This document shows positions 37,336-49,880 of a stretch of DNA of 64,000 bases, piece by piece. This stretch comes from Albugo candida (taxonomy: Eukaryota; Oomycota; Peronosporomycetes; Albuginales; Albuginaceae): assembly GCA_905220665.1 (NCBI GenBank), contig CAJNAR010000163.1, forward strand, positions 413,283 to 477,282, given 5' to 3'. A model generated the notes under the pieces. It did not search any database. It was not told the origin of the DNA and saw only the letters and a program-made list of their open reading frames with translations. Numbering within the stretch: position 1 is the stretch's first letter; every line of letters starts with the position of its first letter. The position numbers were made by a program, and so were the translations under genes.

Positions 37336-40089
37336 CGTCGCTCAGTGGTCACGACTAAAATATCCGCTCTATCAATGTAATGGAAGCATTTTTGGCGTTG
37401 GTCATTTTCGTCGTGTCCAAAAGCATCTGCTAATTCAATGTAGCAAAAAATTCCAAGCCGCACTCAGTTGAAGTAATCTGACAGATAAAATTAAGTATGT
37501 ATGTTTTGGAGCCACCTAAGCGCGGAAGAGACATCACGCGCTTATGGATCCAGCATAAAGCGCATTACTCAGTCACTTACTTCTACGATATAACCGCGCA
37601 CTTGTGAAGCAGCGAACTAAGAATGATAAGTTTCAGCCTAATTCTATATTGAATCAATCAGGTTTTACGATAATCTGCCACTTAATGAAAGAAGACTAGC
37701 ATGCAAAACTTCACTTCTATCCCACTCGTTGCCCTTTCCATAGTTGATCTGAAGTCAAGTTTGTAGAATGCAGAAAATCAAATTCTCGTGTATCAATTGT
37801 GGTACTTGCGTTGGATTTTATCCTCGCGTGAAACAGTCCAGATATAAAGTGCTTCATGCGTTGCGTTTTAAGTGGAGGCAACATTGTCAATGATGTTAAA
37901 TAGTCTTTTGTTATGCTTGGGATGCTTGGTCCCTTCAAACATCGTACGAACAATTAACTTTGCGCGGAATTGTACCATGTTTTGAATCTCGTGGATGCAT
38001 GTTGATGGAATTAATAATTCGAAAAGTAATCTGAGCAGGACGATCGCGTCCAAAAGCTTGTGATCTATGGTATACTATCTTCCGGCGGCTATTGGAAAAA
38101 GTGTATTTTCTAATTGCTGAGGAGAATACTAGATTTGAGTGCATTTAGATATGTAAGTAAGCAAGGTATATTTATCGTTTCAATTTATAAATTCCATGCG
38201 CAGACCGGCTTATTGCAATCTTTTGTGACCCCCCTTGAATTTAAGCAACAGATCTGTCAAACAAAATGACAAAGCGATAGCTCCAGGTTTAGAAATTGCA
38301 TCCAGAACAGGAACTTGTTCATATGGTACCGTCAAATCCTTCATCTTAAATATCATTTAGGTCAGAGAATTCATCGAGTCACTATCCGGCTGGACAACGT
38401 TTTCGCTTCAAATTTGCATCATTTGGTGCGTTTAATTGGCTATGCTTAACTCATCCCCCTAATGGCGAGAATAATAGCGACTACTGAATTAATCATCAAC
38501 TAAGACCTTTCTTAAATCTTCTCAAATTGATCTTATAATGATGTCTACCTAGCGAAACACGTCATTTGTAGTTTTTTCTCTACTCCCTTAAAACGATTTC
38601 ACACCCCTTGCCAGTATATCCAGTAGCGATGCTCATTTCACAATTATAATTGTTCAATCTTTTGATGCGGCCGACCACCGAGCTAGTCATTTGTTCCCCT
38701 AGCATTCTATGAATTTACTGAGAATGCACATATAAAAGTCGGCGAGTACAGTTTTCATTGCTTCTATTAAGTTGTGCTGATAGACGAACGGTGATTTGAG
38801 ATCATGCAAACCTCCTGACTGTTTGCTTGGGATGTATTTTTCTTGAGCAACTGAATTTCGACTCAAGGAAGATGTTACATTTTTGGCGCGATGTATTCCG
38901 CACATTGGTTACAAACTTCTATTAAAGCGGAAGGAATGTTAGAGAAAGTAGTGTTGTGGTCAAGTTCCCAGCTTGATACTATCTCAACTGGGAATTGTCT
39001 CGATCATTTACGCAAAAGATGACGGAACCCAATTCTCACTAACCGGTTATTTGAATTCCAGGCCATCATTATCGTTTACTGCTAAACAATTTAATATTTT
39101 CATTGTTACGCTTTGAGGTGGGCGTAAAGTGTTGGTCATAAAAGGTAAATGGCGAAAGGTTTTCTGCGAAAATATCGAGGAGCTTTATGTCAACCATTGA
39201 TTTTACCGGGATTAGTTTCAATTCTTCACCCCGCAATCCAAAATTTTGCAAAGAAGCTGATCGCTTGTCCACTTCAGCGTGACTGCTAAGGTCACGTGGA
39301 AGAACATCTCAGCATTTAGGTGCACGTCAGTAAAATTTATAAAAATGGTCAATGTTCAATCGAAACACTGGGTTAGTTGTATAGAAAAGTCAGGTTTCAT
39401 GATTTAATCAACTGGAATCATCGTTGTGTTTACAGAAATCAATGATACGCTACAAAATGTTTGTCAATGACACTGAAAGTACTTTTTACGTTCCGCAGTA
39501 GGGGCAGTGTGATGACCATCATTCTTTTGGACCCAGCTGCCACACCAGAAAATGAGATTACCAGACAAAGTATTCGAAATTGTTATCTGATTATGCGTCC
39601 TCTCATTTTTGATACAATAGTGCAAATAAGAATGTTGATGCACCGGTGAAGTCGGATAAAAAAGTGCTTTTCTTTGAGCTATTGCTCTCCAAAACCTTCG
39701 AATCGGGCGCAGCACATCTCTTCTTTGGTGGTTTCAGCACACCCTCAATATAGCTGTCGATGCTTGGAGTGGAACAATTCGACACGAATAAAGTCGATTA
39801 GCGTGCTTGGAATTTCTTCCGCACTTGGGTGTGGTAGACGCTTGTCAAATTTATTATCCGATAGACTAAGTATTTATAGGAACATTACCGCGCAAGAATC
39901 GACTTGATTACATCCATGTCGGAGGGTCTATTAAATATGGCATGCTTAGACTGAATATATCCTTCCAAGATATGCAGGAGATCATCTAGCAAAAAAAATA
40001 ACTTTTGCAAATGCAACTCAATCCACGGGGCTAGGATACTGGAAATGTTCCTTACGATTATTTGAGCATACTTAAGTTGTCGAAAAAAT
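37336..40089. other. Gene-poor stretch with decayed exon-like pieces
   Basis: No complete gene. On the minus strand at 37,717-38,144 two or three overlapping frames in different phases look like coding sequence broken by frameshifts (QAFGRDRPAQITFRIINSIN and KDYLTSLTMLPPLKTQRMKH). This could be the far 5' part of the Tudor-like gene or a pseudogene. From 38,150 to 40,089 I see only short frames and AT-rich sequence. Confidence 0.35.
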
Positions 40090-42080
40090 GAAATTGAAAG
40101 CGGATATGGTCCTCGAACAGGTGCGGATAACTTCGAATCCCGACGTTGGAAGACGAAAGTGAAGAAACTGCTTCAAGAAATTGAAAAGGTTGCACAAGAT
40201 AGCCGACGTGATGTTGCACCTAGCCATCGTATTTTGGAAGCCGCAGCAGCTCGATGTCGGACTTAAGAAACCAGTATATCTTCATGATCATGGATGGGGT
40301 ATTGTTAACATATAATGTTATAAAAGCAGTTGCGTCATTTTTACGTTTCGAGTGTCGAACAATTCGGAATTTCGTTTGAAAAGCATGTCAAACACAGCCA
40401 AGATGGTCATCACGTGAAGCATATGAAAACTCCTCCATGCGTTCTTTTCACTCTTCGAACAGTTCTTGTCGTCGCGTGCCGATCGAAATATCACCAAAAA
40501 TAAGTGGCACCGTGACATCGAACCAGAGGAAAATTATTGACTAAGTTAGGGATCATTGAGGTGGTGCGATGAGATTTCTCTATAGCTCCTTGACCGACTC
40601 AGCTGATCCATGCGAGAATAATAAAAAAAAGCTACTGGCTCTATTCAAGCTTCCCTTGCGTCAGAAGAGCAAGACAGTCTCTCAACTCACTTAAGCACGA
40701 CCGAGATGGCGGAAGCGATCAAGAACATGCGGAGTGGTTCTTCTCCAGGTATGGATGGACTAACACGTGCATTTTATCAGCCTGATCCGGAAAAGTTTGT
40801 GGTGAGTGTCTGAAGGTCGTGTTCGGATATCAGCTGGATAAGGTCACTCGACAATCGCCTTGTTGTACAAAAAGGATCACGCGTTGAACGTCGCAACTAT
40901 CGACCGATCGCACTGCTATGCGTTTCAAAAGTGCCGGCACATCGATTCCAACGTTTTCTTTTGCCAAAATCGACTTATCAAGATCAAAATGCATTTGTGC
41001 GAGGAAGGTCGATGCATCATCACATTCGACATCTCACCGACATAAAAAGCTTATTGACTCATCGTGGGGAGGAAGCGTATGCGACTTTTCTCGACTTCGA
41101 GAAAGCTTATGGACGAGTCAAATGGACGTACATGTTTCGCGTTTTGGAAAAAAGGGCGTGGAAAAAGTTTATCGATTGGGTGCGTCTTTTGTACACCAAC
41201 ACGAAGGCGCAGCTGATTATTATGGAAATATCACACCGTCCATTACACCACAACGTGGAGTGATAAAACGTGATCCTCTCTCAGCTTTACTATTTCTGAT
41301 AACTATCAAACCTTCGGGAGATTTACCTTGACAACATGAAGAACATGGCACTTGTATTAATGGCATGACTGTCGCTACTGGATTATTTTTTGCGAGCGAT
41401 TCGACATTGCTGTCAGAGACACCACATGGTGTATTGACGAAACTCGAACACGTTCAAGTCTATTGCGATGGATCTGGTGCAAAACGCAGCTTGAGAAAAT
41501 CACCTTTGCTCTCGTTGAATCGACCACGCCGTGTCCGGAGGATTCGGTCAAGTATTTGGGTATTCCGTTCGGACAGACACCGACTCATTCAATGGTTATT
41601 CAAACTCTCGATACGAGTTTTTATAATGGGTTTGGCTCATGATTTCGACGTGCACGAACGGTCCGTGGTCGACTACTGGTTGCGCAGACATGAATTTTTT
41701 TATCAAGACGTCTGATGCATTACACTATACGCTTCAACATCCCAGTGGAGACTATCGACTTTGGCAATCGATTATTAATCGTTTTGTGCTTGGTCGGATA
41801 AACAAGAAACTCTAATTCACGTTCACCTGATGAACAAAAAGTTCATATCTCGGTCGAAGGTTGGTGGACAGCAAATTTCTTCTTGGTGGGACTATTGAAG
41901 ATACAGCGCATTCTATTCCGCCAGAAGGTCGCATCTTATGGATCGACATTTATTCCTGCGAATTGGATAACTGCTATGACAAATTATTACGTAAAATCTA
42001 ATCTTCCTTTTAACCACATGAATGGACATATATACCATCCTACAACATCGACATGGGAAAATGATAAATCACACACATCT
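40090..42080 (+). pseudogene. Dead non-LTR (LINE) retrotransposon, reverse transcriptase ORF remnant
   Basis: Pieces of one LINE pol occur in order on the plus strand in shifting frames. At about 40,140-40,265 is a charged pre-RT linker (KVKKLLQEIEKVAQDSRRDV). At about 40,700 is the RT entry motif NMRSGSSPGMDGLTRAF. At 40,931-41,263 are fingers and palm, with QNAFVRGRSMHHHIRHLTDI and FLDFEKAYGRVKW. At about 41,265 is VIKRDPLSALLFLITI, and at 41,385-41,420 is GLFFASDSTLLS. The catalytic F-A-D-D box reads F-A-S-D, so one essential Asp is lost, and several frameshifts and stops interrupt the frame. Further weak similarity runs to about 42,080. No ORF1, endonuclease or poly-A tail is identifiable. 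Ancient and inactive. Confidence 0.75.
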
Positions 42081-42489
42081 CCTTGGTGAAATCTTTTTCA
42101 AGTGCGGCATGAGTTGGATCGAAGCAGTTGGAGAACCAGATAAACAGTGTAATGAAATTCTTGACAAAGTACAGAGTTAAGTGCTCTCTAACGCCGTGTA
42201 CTTCGTTGAACATTGATGTGGTTTCACTGCGATTAAGTGTTACATTATGAAGCTAGTACTCGTAGTCCGAGTACGAAAAACGTGGTACAACCTTGGCATG
42301 ATAAACAAATTGTTGAGCACAGAAGAGATCTACATTATCTGACAAAACAGAGGAGGTAATTGAATCTAGGCAAAAGCAGGACTTAGAGTAGTAGCACACG
42401 AATTAACCGCCGAAATTCACGTACTTCCAAAGAAACCCGCTCATGTTTACTACTACAGGTGATGAGCCCAATCTCTAGAAGATTGTCCA

Positions 42490-44575
42490 TTGAGATTTTG
42501 AATCAGGACAATTACTTCACATGGGATTCAATACCCATGAAGCCTATGAAGAACTGATCATTGGACCACATCGACAGGGTCGAAGCTCAAAAAAAAGAAA
42601 ACGTCGAGCTACGGAAAGAAAACGATTTCAAGGCATTTTCAATCTTCGCGTTCCTTATCAGCCCAAACCTTCAGTCAATGGTGCGAGGCTCAGTTACAAT
42701 AGCCAAAGTGTGGGAATTGCTATAGAATGTTTCATTTGTATTAACGTTCACAAGCGGATAGAAATCGCCTGAAGCTCCATGCCAACATTGCCAAAAGATG
42801 CCGAAGTGATGGAACATTTATTCAAATTTGACGAAATGTGCATGAAAATCTAAGACTCTGGCGAGTTCATTCGATTTGAATGACCAACTTATAATATCAT
42901 ACGGGAGCCATTCGGAAGATTACGACAATAATCACATCAGCGAGCTCAGCAGTATAAGACATACGATATCATTTAAAAGTAGGTGCAAAAGAAATTTTAT
43001 TTCGAGATTACGAAGGAATGATTCGAAAAGAAAAAATGATATTGCATTAAACAGACAAAGGAGATGGGAAGTTCTGTGCGGAAAATTGAAATCAGATAAA
43101 ACATCTCGGTGCTCGAAAACAAAATCGAATTATATGTTCGATGGGCGTAAACCAAATCAGAAAGCTTTTGCAATTGAGAAAAATGGTCTACTTGTAAAAA
43201 ATATGGGGATAAGAAAGTCGATTGTAGGAAGGATACCATTATCTACAAAGAAGGGAATGCTTTTACCTCTTACATTGCTTCAAATGTTGGTTCGATGATT
43301 GGCAGCGCGCTGGAAGCCATATGTGTCCCTTTCATCAAAAGTGACGAAGATTCGCTTTTTGGACAAGCCGATACTCATGTCGGTAGCTAATGGAGTTCAA
43401 ATAGAAGCAAATAAAGTCGGAATTGTCCATGTAAAGTTAGAAAATTAACACCGATACGAATTGTGGAAGTATTATATATATCTCAACTGGCTATAATATT
43501 ATCATCAATCACAGCATCGGCAGAAGAGGGACTTGATGCTACATTAGTGGAACAATTTGCAGATTCGAAAATAAAGAAGAAAAGCTTCAAAAACAAAAAA
43601 GTTATTCATCCTTCATTGTAAGCGTGTGGGAGATGCAAACATTGTAGGAAATATAAAAGAAGTAGTAAGACAGAAAGCACTGATATATAGCACGCTCGAC
43701 TTGGTCTATACAACCGGGAAACCGAATAATGTAGAAAATTGTCGCGATGGACCGGTCTTACAGCAAGTGGCGAAGATTACTGATGAAGAAAACACATGTT
43801 AAGGATGTGCGTTTGCATCACTTAGGGCCTACCAAAAGACAAAAAATGGAACCGTATCCAGACGCAATCGCTGTTTGAAATGATGTAAAGCGACGTCATG
43901 AGACGCACGCGCACAATTTCTCAACATGGTTACTTCCATTAATGACCATTCCATATATGTGATAGACTACATTATGAGGAAATGTAATTTCAGACCACCA
44001 AATATTTTCTTCAAAATTTAAGTCTTTGAATAAGAATCTATTATAAAGAAAGATCAAGTGCATTCGTACGGACAGTAGGGTTGAATACATCAATCAATCA
44101 ATTAAACAGTATACAAAGGCTGGAAGACGGCATAACACGACTTTTCTGTTTTTCTATTGGAAGAAGGTCTTGCAGAGAGATTGAACAGTGCAATTCAGAA
44201 CGGGAAAGACGATGATACACCTCATGCATGTCGAACAATAAAGGTGTGCCGAACCTATAAATACTGCAGAATATATCAAAAATCGCTTCTCCTGCGCTGC
44301 ACGTCCAGAAAATTACCGTTGTAGATGTGCGACTGTATTTTACAGGAATGCAAGTGCTTGGTGCGATAGACTACGCTCATGTTGTAAATTCTAAACGCAA
44401 AAGCCATAGACAAAGTCATTTCGTTATGTATTTGTGGGTACTCTTATTATGGTGTAGACCATTGGGTTCTGGAGGCCATATTGCAGATTCTAATATTACG
44501 TTTTTAGAAATCTCAAACTTGATAAACGTACGTCTTGTTCTTATCGAATGTCGTGTGCCAAACAGCTCCAGAATC
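42490..44575 (+). pseudogene. Decayed Ty1/copia retrotransposon A (gag to integrase)
   Basis: Plus-strand copia debris in collinear order with many stops. A gag start lies at about 42,500 (QDNYFTWDSIP, the N-x-x-NYFxW motif), with gag middle fragments to about 43,270. A protease/pre-integrase region follows at about 43,380-43,800 (ANGVQIEANKVGIVHVKLEN, DGPVLQQVAKITDEENTC). Integrase fragments lie at about 43,915-44,320 (NDHSIYVIDYI, AEYIKNRFSCAARPEN) and at 44,327-44,520 (VLGAIDYAHVVNSKRK). Reverse transcriptase and RNase H are not seen: element B begins immediately after. I could not define its LTRs. Confidence 0.65.
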
Positions 44576-44584
44576 AGCAGATTA

Positions 44585-46600
44585 TGAGCCACACACGATA
44601 GAACAACACGAGTTTTTACGAGAAGTCGGTTACTTTGTATGGAAGTTCAACGCCCGGATGAGGCTAGCAAGCAAGAAGCTTCACGGGCGTATCGACCCAA
44701 TGAAGGTGCTTGAATGAGGCCGATCCGGCAATTGGAATGTAAAAGTCAATGGTATCAATGCCTTCACGATTGTTAGCCGAGAGCTACAGCAACCTATTAG
44801 TTCGGCTACAAGTACAGCAGTAAGTCGGAAATCCTGTAGAAAGGTTTTGCTTGGCAAAAAACGTACAATCGTATACAAATAGGACGACGAGTGAGCGGAT
44901 TTAGGATGAAAAGGGGAGAAGCATTCAGACATCTCATCAAACTTGAAGCTTGTCTGCAGTTGGGGATTGCCGGAATACGACTCAATTTTGATGATAAAAG
45001 AACATATATCAAACATGTACCCATGATGTATCCGAAGGAGATTATCCTGCGGGAAGGCGAGTCTCTGCAACGGAAGGATCACGGCGCGCTTTTTTTAAAT
45101 GCAATATGCAGTTTATGAAACAATGAGAAAATATTACACAGCGGGATCTAAGAGCACAAAAGTCTGATTAAAAGTGCTCTGGTTGCAAACATATTTGTCA
45201 TGGAGCTCCCGAGGTCAACAGCACCCAGATTGGTTGCTGGATAGTGGGTTAGCAGTCATGGGAGTCCGTTTGAAGATGAACTAACCGATCTAACGCTAGT
45301 CATGTCATCGATTTAAATCACTGTGAAAAATGGCTTACAAGTATCAGCTACAAAAATGGAACGGCTTGTGTAACGCTAGAAAATGGAGCATGGGTAAAAG
45401 TCTATGATGTGCTATCATTTTCAGGAATGGTAAAGGCGACGATTTTTCGTCTCAGCTTTGGTGTCAAAAAGGAATCAATGTCGAATTTGAAAGAGAATGG
45501 TTCAATATTATGACACACCGTTGACTGGTGGCAATCCTGAGAAAAGACAAGCTGTATGTAATGCGATGTTCATTCAGAGTGGAGAATTGCCAGTTAAGAA
45601 AATGTGACACAAGTTGTGAATTAATGGCATGCGTGTCTGGGACACATGCCGATGTCAAACCCAAAAGAGTCACAAAATGTAACGAAGGAATGAGTATGAT
45701 GTAAATCAAGTTGATGATCATCAAATGTGTGAATGATATATCAATTGGAAAATGAATGTGGAATCGTCAATAAAATCAAAGAACAGTGAGATCAAGACAG
45801 TCGAGTGCCGAACTTTTACACATTGAGATACAAACCAAATCACCGCGGTGCAAAGTATGCTGTCACGGTTTCGGCTTTTACTCCAGATAAGCTGTTACCT
45901 ATTTTATTGTATCATAAAGCAAAGTCTTTGAAATAAAGATTGATGGAGAATCAATGAACGAAAGAGTAAAGTGTATTCGTACCGACAACGGAGGTGAATA
46001 TATCAACAAGAAGTTAAAAAAGTTATTGTCGACACGCGGGATTATACACACAAAACTGTATTTCACTTACTGAAACAAAACGGTTTGGTTGACTAATGGA
46101 AGGAGCTTGATCTATGATAGCATGGGAGTGTGTCGATAAGAAGTGCTGAATGCAAGTGTCATGGTCGTGATGCATTGATCACCTGGTATCTTCAAGTCCT
46201 GTTTGCAGGAGTTGTTGCGTTGGATACCGCCGAAGAAGAATACGGTGAGCTATCTGTTAAATGGAAAAAAATCGCATGGATGAAGAGTCGTTTCGAAGAG
46301 TTGGGAATTCAGCAAGAGTTCGCAGTAACTGTGTAAGAGGATAATCAGAGCGCAATTTCTATTGCAGATAATGATATGTGTCTAAGTCGAGCAAAGCATA
46401 TCGACCTTCGTCCTCATTTCGTCCGTGAGCAATTGGAATTAGGAATCGCAAAGTGGTGTATGTCGACTAAGCAATTGAAAGTGCTATTGAAAAAGTTACA
46501 CGTTAGAGATTACAGTCGAGGGAGAGTGTTACCAGTGTGGATCACATTTGGTACTAAAGGCCATGCGAAACTTCCCAATTTTCCGGCTACTACGTAACTC
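44585..46600 (+). pseudogene. Decayed, internally deleted Ty1/copia retrotransposon B
   Basis: A second copia copy follows in the same orientation. Gag start at 44,606-44,716 (LREVGYFVWKFNARMRLASK). Protease with DWLLDSG at about 45,230. An integrase fragment at about 45,970-46,020 (CIRTDNGGEYINKKLKKLL). Then, after a jump that skips the reverse transcriptase, the RNase H end: VVALDTAEEEYGELSVKWKK at about 46,210 and DNQSAISIADNDMCLSRAKH at about 46,345-46,400. Stops and frameshifts occur throughout. The order gag-PR-INT-RH with RT missing indicates an internal deletion, not simple truncation. Confidence 0.65.
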
Positions 46601-48647
46601 GCCAATTTAGTAGATACACCTCGAAAACAACCTTCTTCAATGATCTCCTCTCCAACGAAATGGTTCAAGTCGACATATCGACATAAACGCGGGTTCTAGA
46701 GTCCACTTGTAGTGACTTGGCAACCCTCGTGAGTCACCGGCGTTGAATAATACATGATTGTTGATGAGTCATCAGCCTTGTGTGATAATGTGGAAAGTAC
46801 CCCTCCCCCGGTGTGACGGTACCGGTGTAGGATGTGGTACCGGTGGTACATGCGGTACTATCACTGCCTCGTCACAGGGTGAGCCAAAGGTAACTGCAAG
46901 GGTGGATGACACTAAACGTCCTGCTTTGGCAGAAATTATGAAGTCGCAAGAAACCTTGCGCAAAGATAGGGCTAGAGCGAAAGCGTAATACCGCGTGAAG
47001 CTCCCAAATCCAAAATTCTCAGATGTCGCTCCACAATATCTGAACTCTATACCGGATTCTATCCAGATTGGTCACTTGTGGCCAGCAGAATCGAGGCTGC
47101 AAATTTTTCATGATTGCGAAGCAATTTTTCCAATGATTTTGGAAATGAGTCCCGCCTTGAATTAAATTCCCAATGAAAAATTGCTGACATCACTCTTCTA
47201 GGAACCCGGCAACCCTGCGTTTTAGTCGCACCTGAGCAGTCCACAGATTAGACAGGTGTCCACAGTGCCAGGGGAAATGTTCGTGTGATGTTCACGTCCA
47301 CGGCTGCATGTGAATAGCTGGAGTGCCAGTCAGTCACTATTCTAGGTAAAAGTATTTTCTTAAAGAATCCGACACCTTAGAACATCGATACTATCTGGAT
47401 GATTTCGGTGTCGGTCCGGAAGTTGAGTGGGAGGGTATTTTGAAATATCTCCAAAGAAAGGTAAAAATTTACTCGATACCTTTCCAGAAGCAAATTGCTA
47501 TAAAGGAGTCGCTACGTCGACGTGGAGAGTTTACTTTGCGTCATTCACGTGCCCTGAAGTAGTGGTACGTGTTGGAAAAGTATGTGAGCAAATCGCATTC
47601 GGCAAACATCTCTCCCATGTAAGGAGTAAGAATAATCCGATACCTATAGAACGTCCACGTTATGGTCGGCGTGGTCCATGCTGTTTAGATCTAGGAGACA
47701 TTGCTACTCCAACGGCTGTAGCTCCAAAACCAATGAAGAAAACAGCAGAAATAGCATTCGTGGTCACCAGAAAAAGCATGGATTGTCAGCTTCCGACTTA
47801 ATAAGAAGCAATAGTGATAGACCAACGAAAACTATCCCACCTAATATCGTAATAACTCGCCTCCGGATATCACAGCATCCGAAACAACACACCTCTCAAA
47901 AACATCTCTTCCAGTCCTGCATCTAAAGGACAGAACATCTCCACCTGTCTTATCACAACCAGTGCAGAGGGATGGGGATATCCATATGTAGATAGTTCAT
48001 TCAGGTGGAAAATATCACAATGCGGAGCCATTCCGACACATGGTTTTAAAAGCACGACCCAGTGCTCTACATGATTTGACGACCAAAAAATAACTTTCTG
48101 CTCTCGCGAAAATGGAGGTGGAGTGAAAAGAAGTCGAAGTGGTTGGCAGCCCGGAACATGGTGCACGGTTTCAGATTATTCCCGTAGAAACACGGATACC
48201 AGAAGATGTAGCCACTTCAAAAGAGGTAGCTCAGTTTTTCCGAAAACGCCACAAGAAGGTTGGAAAAATGGAGCGACCAACCCGAGTTGGCGAGGTGGGA
48301 TAGCTAATAGAAATTGATTTCAAAAACGCAACCCACACAAGCAGACTGGACATTCTGGTCCAAGCGGACGCACACATGTAACATGTGCACAGGCTAATTC
48401 AGGCCAACACGAATCCGGACAAAATTGTCCTAGAGCACTTAATCACCCGATCGCTATGAATGGTGTGCTACTTGCCTGTATGGCGTTCAAGGAAAAAGGA
48501 ATATATGATGGTGCACATCTACTGCTGGTCAATCGGGTGTTACCTCCTTATGAATTGAGTGAGAATACACGTTTCCGACACGATGGAGTCTACATGCTGG
48601 GGGGAAAACTTTATCGAAAAGTGGAGTGATGTTCAAAAAAATCGCCA
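46601..48647. other. Unassigned accessory region of about 2 kb
   Basis: No gene I can name. Plus-strand frames at 46,758-46,988 (Thr/Gly-rich, RCDGTGVGCGTGGTCGT, from a GGTACCGGTGT-like imperfect repeat at 46,825-46,860), 47,427-47,801 and about 48,460-48,640 (MAFKEKGIYDGAHLLLVNRV, then LPPYELSENTRFRHDGVYML) look like fragments of one broken polyprotein. They do not match the copia domains present nearby. Probably another decayed element or a pseudogene. Confidence 0.3.
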
Positions 48648-49595
48648 TATAGTGCGGGACATCTTTAACCATCAATCATTTAAGGAGTCGTTCGGGCTGT
48701 ATCACAGCCAGTAAGATTTATCTTAATCAAAATCTGGCTCTGCCACAGGGAACTGGAGATAAAAAGCCTGAAAATTACAGACTCAGATTTATGTTCGGTA
48801 TATTTTTGGCGAAGATATGGAAATTCTAAAGCCGAGAAAGTTTAAGGGATTTGGCTCGGGCACCAAAATGTTGTCCGGCTCAAAATGAACTCCAAATATA
48901 CGATAGCTAATCAGAGGACGACCAGGCTTCCATTCTAGCCAGTCAAATGGCTCAACGTCTATAATCACTTTCCTCGTGTTTAAACAGTCGACCCTCGTTG
49001 CTAATTCTTTACAAAAACAATCAAAGATCATATCTAAAGTTCATTCATCAGTTACACCAATCACGTTGATGGCCATCATGATAGAGTTGAGGACTCGACG
49101 GTGGGATCGGTATTTCTTCACGACGTATTTAGCAGCCTTCTTCGTCAATTGTTTTCGTTATGTATCCATGTATCGAAGACATTTCTGTGCATGGCGTCGA
49201 ATGGCTGTGAGGGAGACGGATTCCAGAGCCTTCTGTACTGTGCTAACCATATATTTCAGCTGTAGTCACACGTTTTGCGATCATAGACCTTGGCAGCACC
49301 CCAGAAGTTCTCAATGAAGTTTAACTCACATAAAATATTATCATGTATCCAGCAGCAACGAGTAGTTCTTCCGACATTCCTTTTTACTTCATGAAGTCAT
49401 GCTCGTGGTCAATCGTATCTCTTTCACAGCACTTTGTTGAGACAAGGCACTTGTCTTTGCAATGGAGGCACATTCCATCTTTCCACAGGCCCCTCTCAGT
49501 TAAAACCACTTTCAATCCCTTTGGGAAACCTGAAAGAGATAGAAGAGTTAAAAATCCATTAATCAATTGGATATTTTACAACTCACTAGTTATCA
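48648..49595 (-). repeat. Left arm of a long inverted repeat: truncated, inverted copy of the pogo/Tc1-like transposon 3' end
   Basis: This 948-base segment is the reverse complement of 51748-52695. Matching frames on the two arms keep a constant coordinate sum (101,343) from end to end, so no indel separates them over the stretch I could register; only scattered substitutions are seen, for example near 48,680 and 49,379. The outer end carries the terminal repeat AGTGCGGGACATC at 48,651. The interior end (about 49,595) stops inside the transposase gene, at the codons equivalent to those before GFPKGLKVVLTERGLWKDGM. It carries the transposase C-terminus on the minus strand (49,041-49,566). Confidence 0.9.
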
Positions 49596-49880
49596 CCCCG
49601 AAGTTTGTAGGATCAAAAGCTACTTTCGCTTTTTTATACTACTTCGTGGTAGAATATTTATGTGTGTATAAGCGTGACAACGATAATAGCACGTTCGTTC
49701 GCAATAAGCGACAATGATGGCAAGTAATCCAAATCACCGGAAAATCCGTGTGATGTTGGATCCAGTGGTCACTGTGTATATAATGCGGGTACAACACATG
49801 ATCATGAGTTTCATCATGGCTAAAGCTTTCGTTGCTCTTGACAAACTGATAAACATTTCTGGTACCACCCTCCACCACAC

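Noticed and set aside
28083..40089. RXLR or CHXC effector genes
   Set aside because: I looked for a signal peptide followed by RXLR, CHXC or similar motifs in the open frames of the gene-poor zone and saw none convincing.
48976..49317. 113-codon plus-strand frame, duplicated at 52,026-52,367 on the minus strand
   Set aside because: Antisense shadow of the transposase C-terminus and its trailing sequence; the sense frame carries the family motifs.
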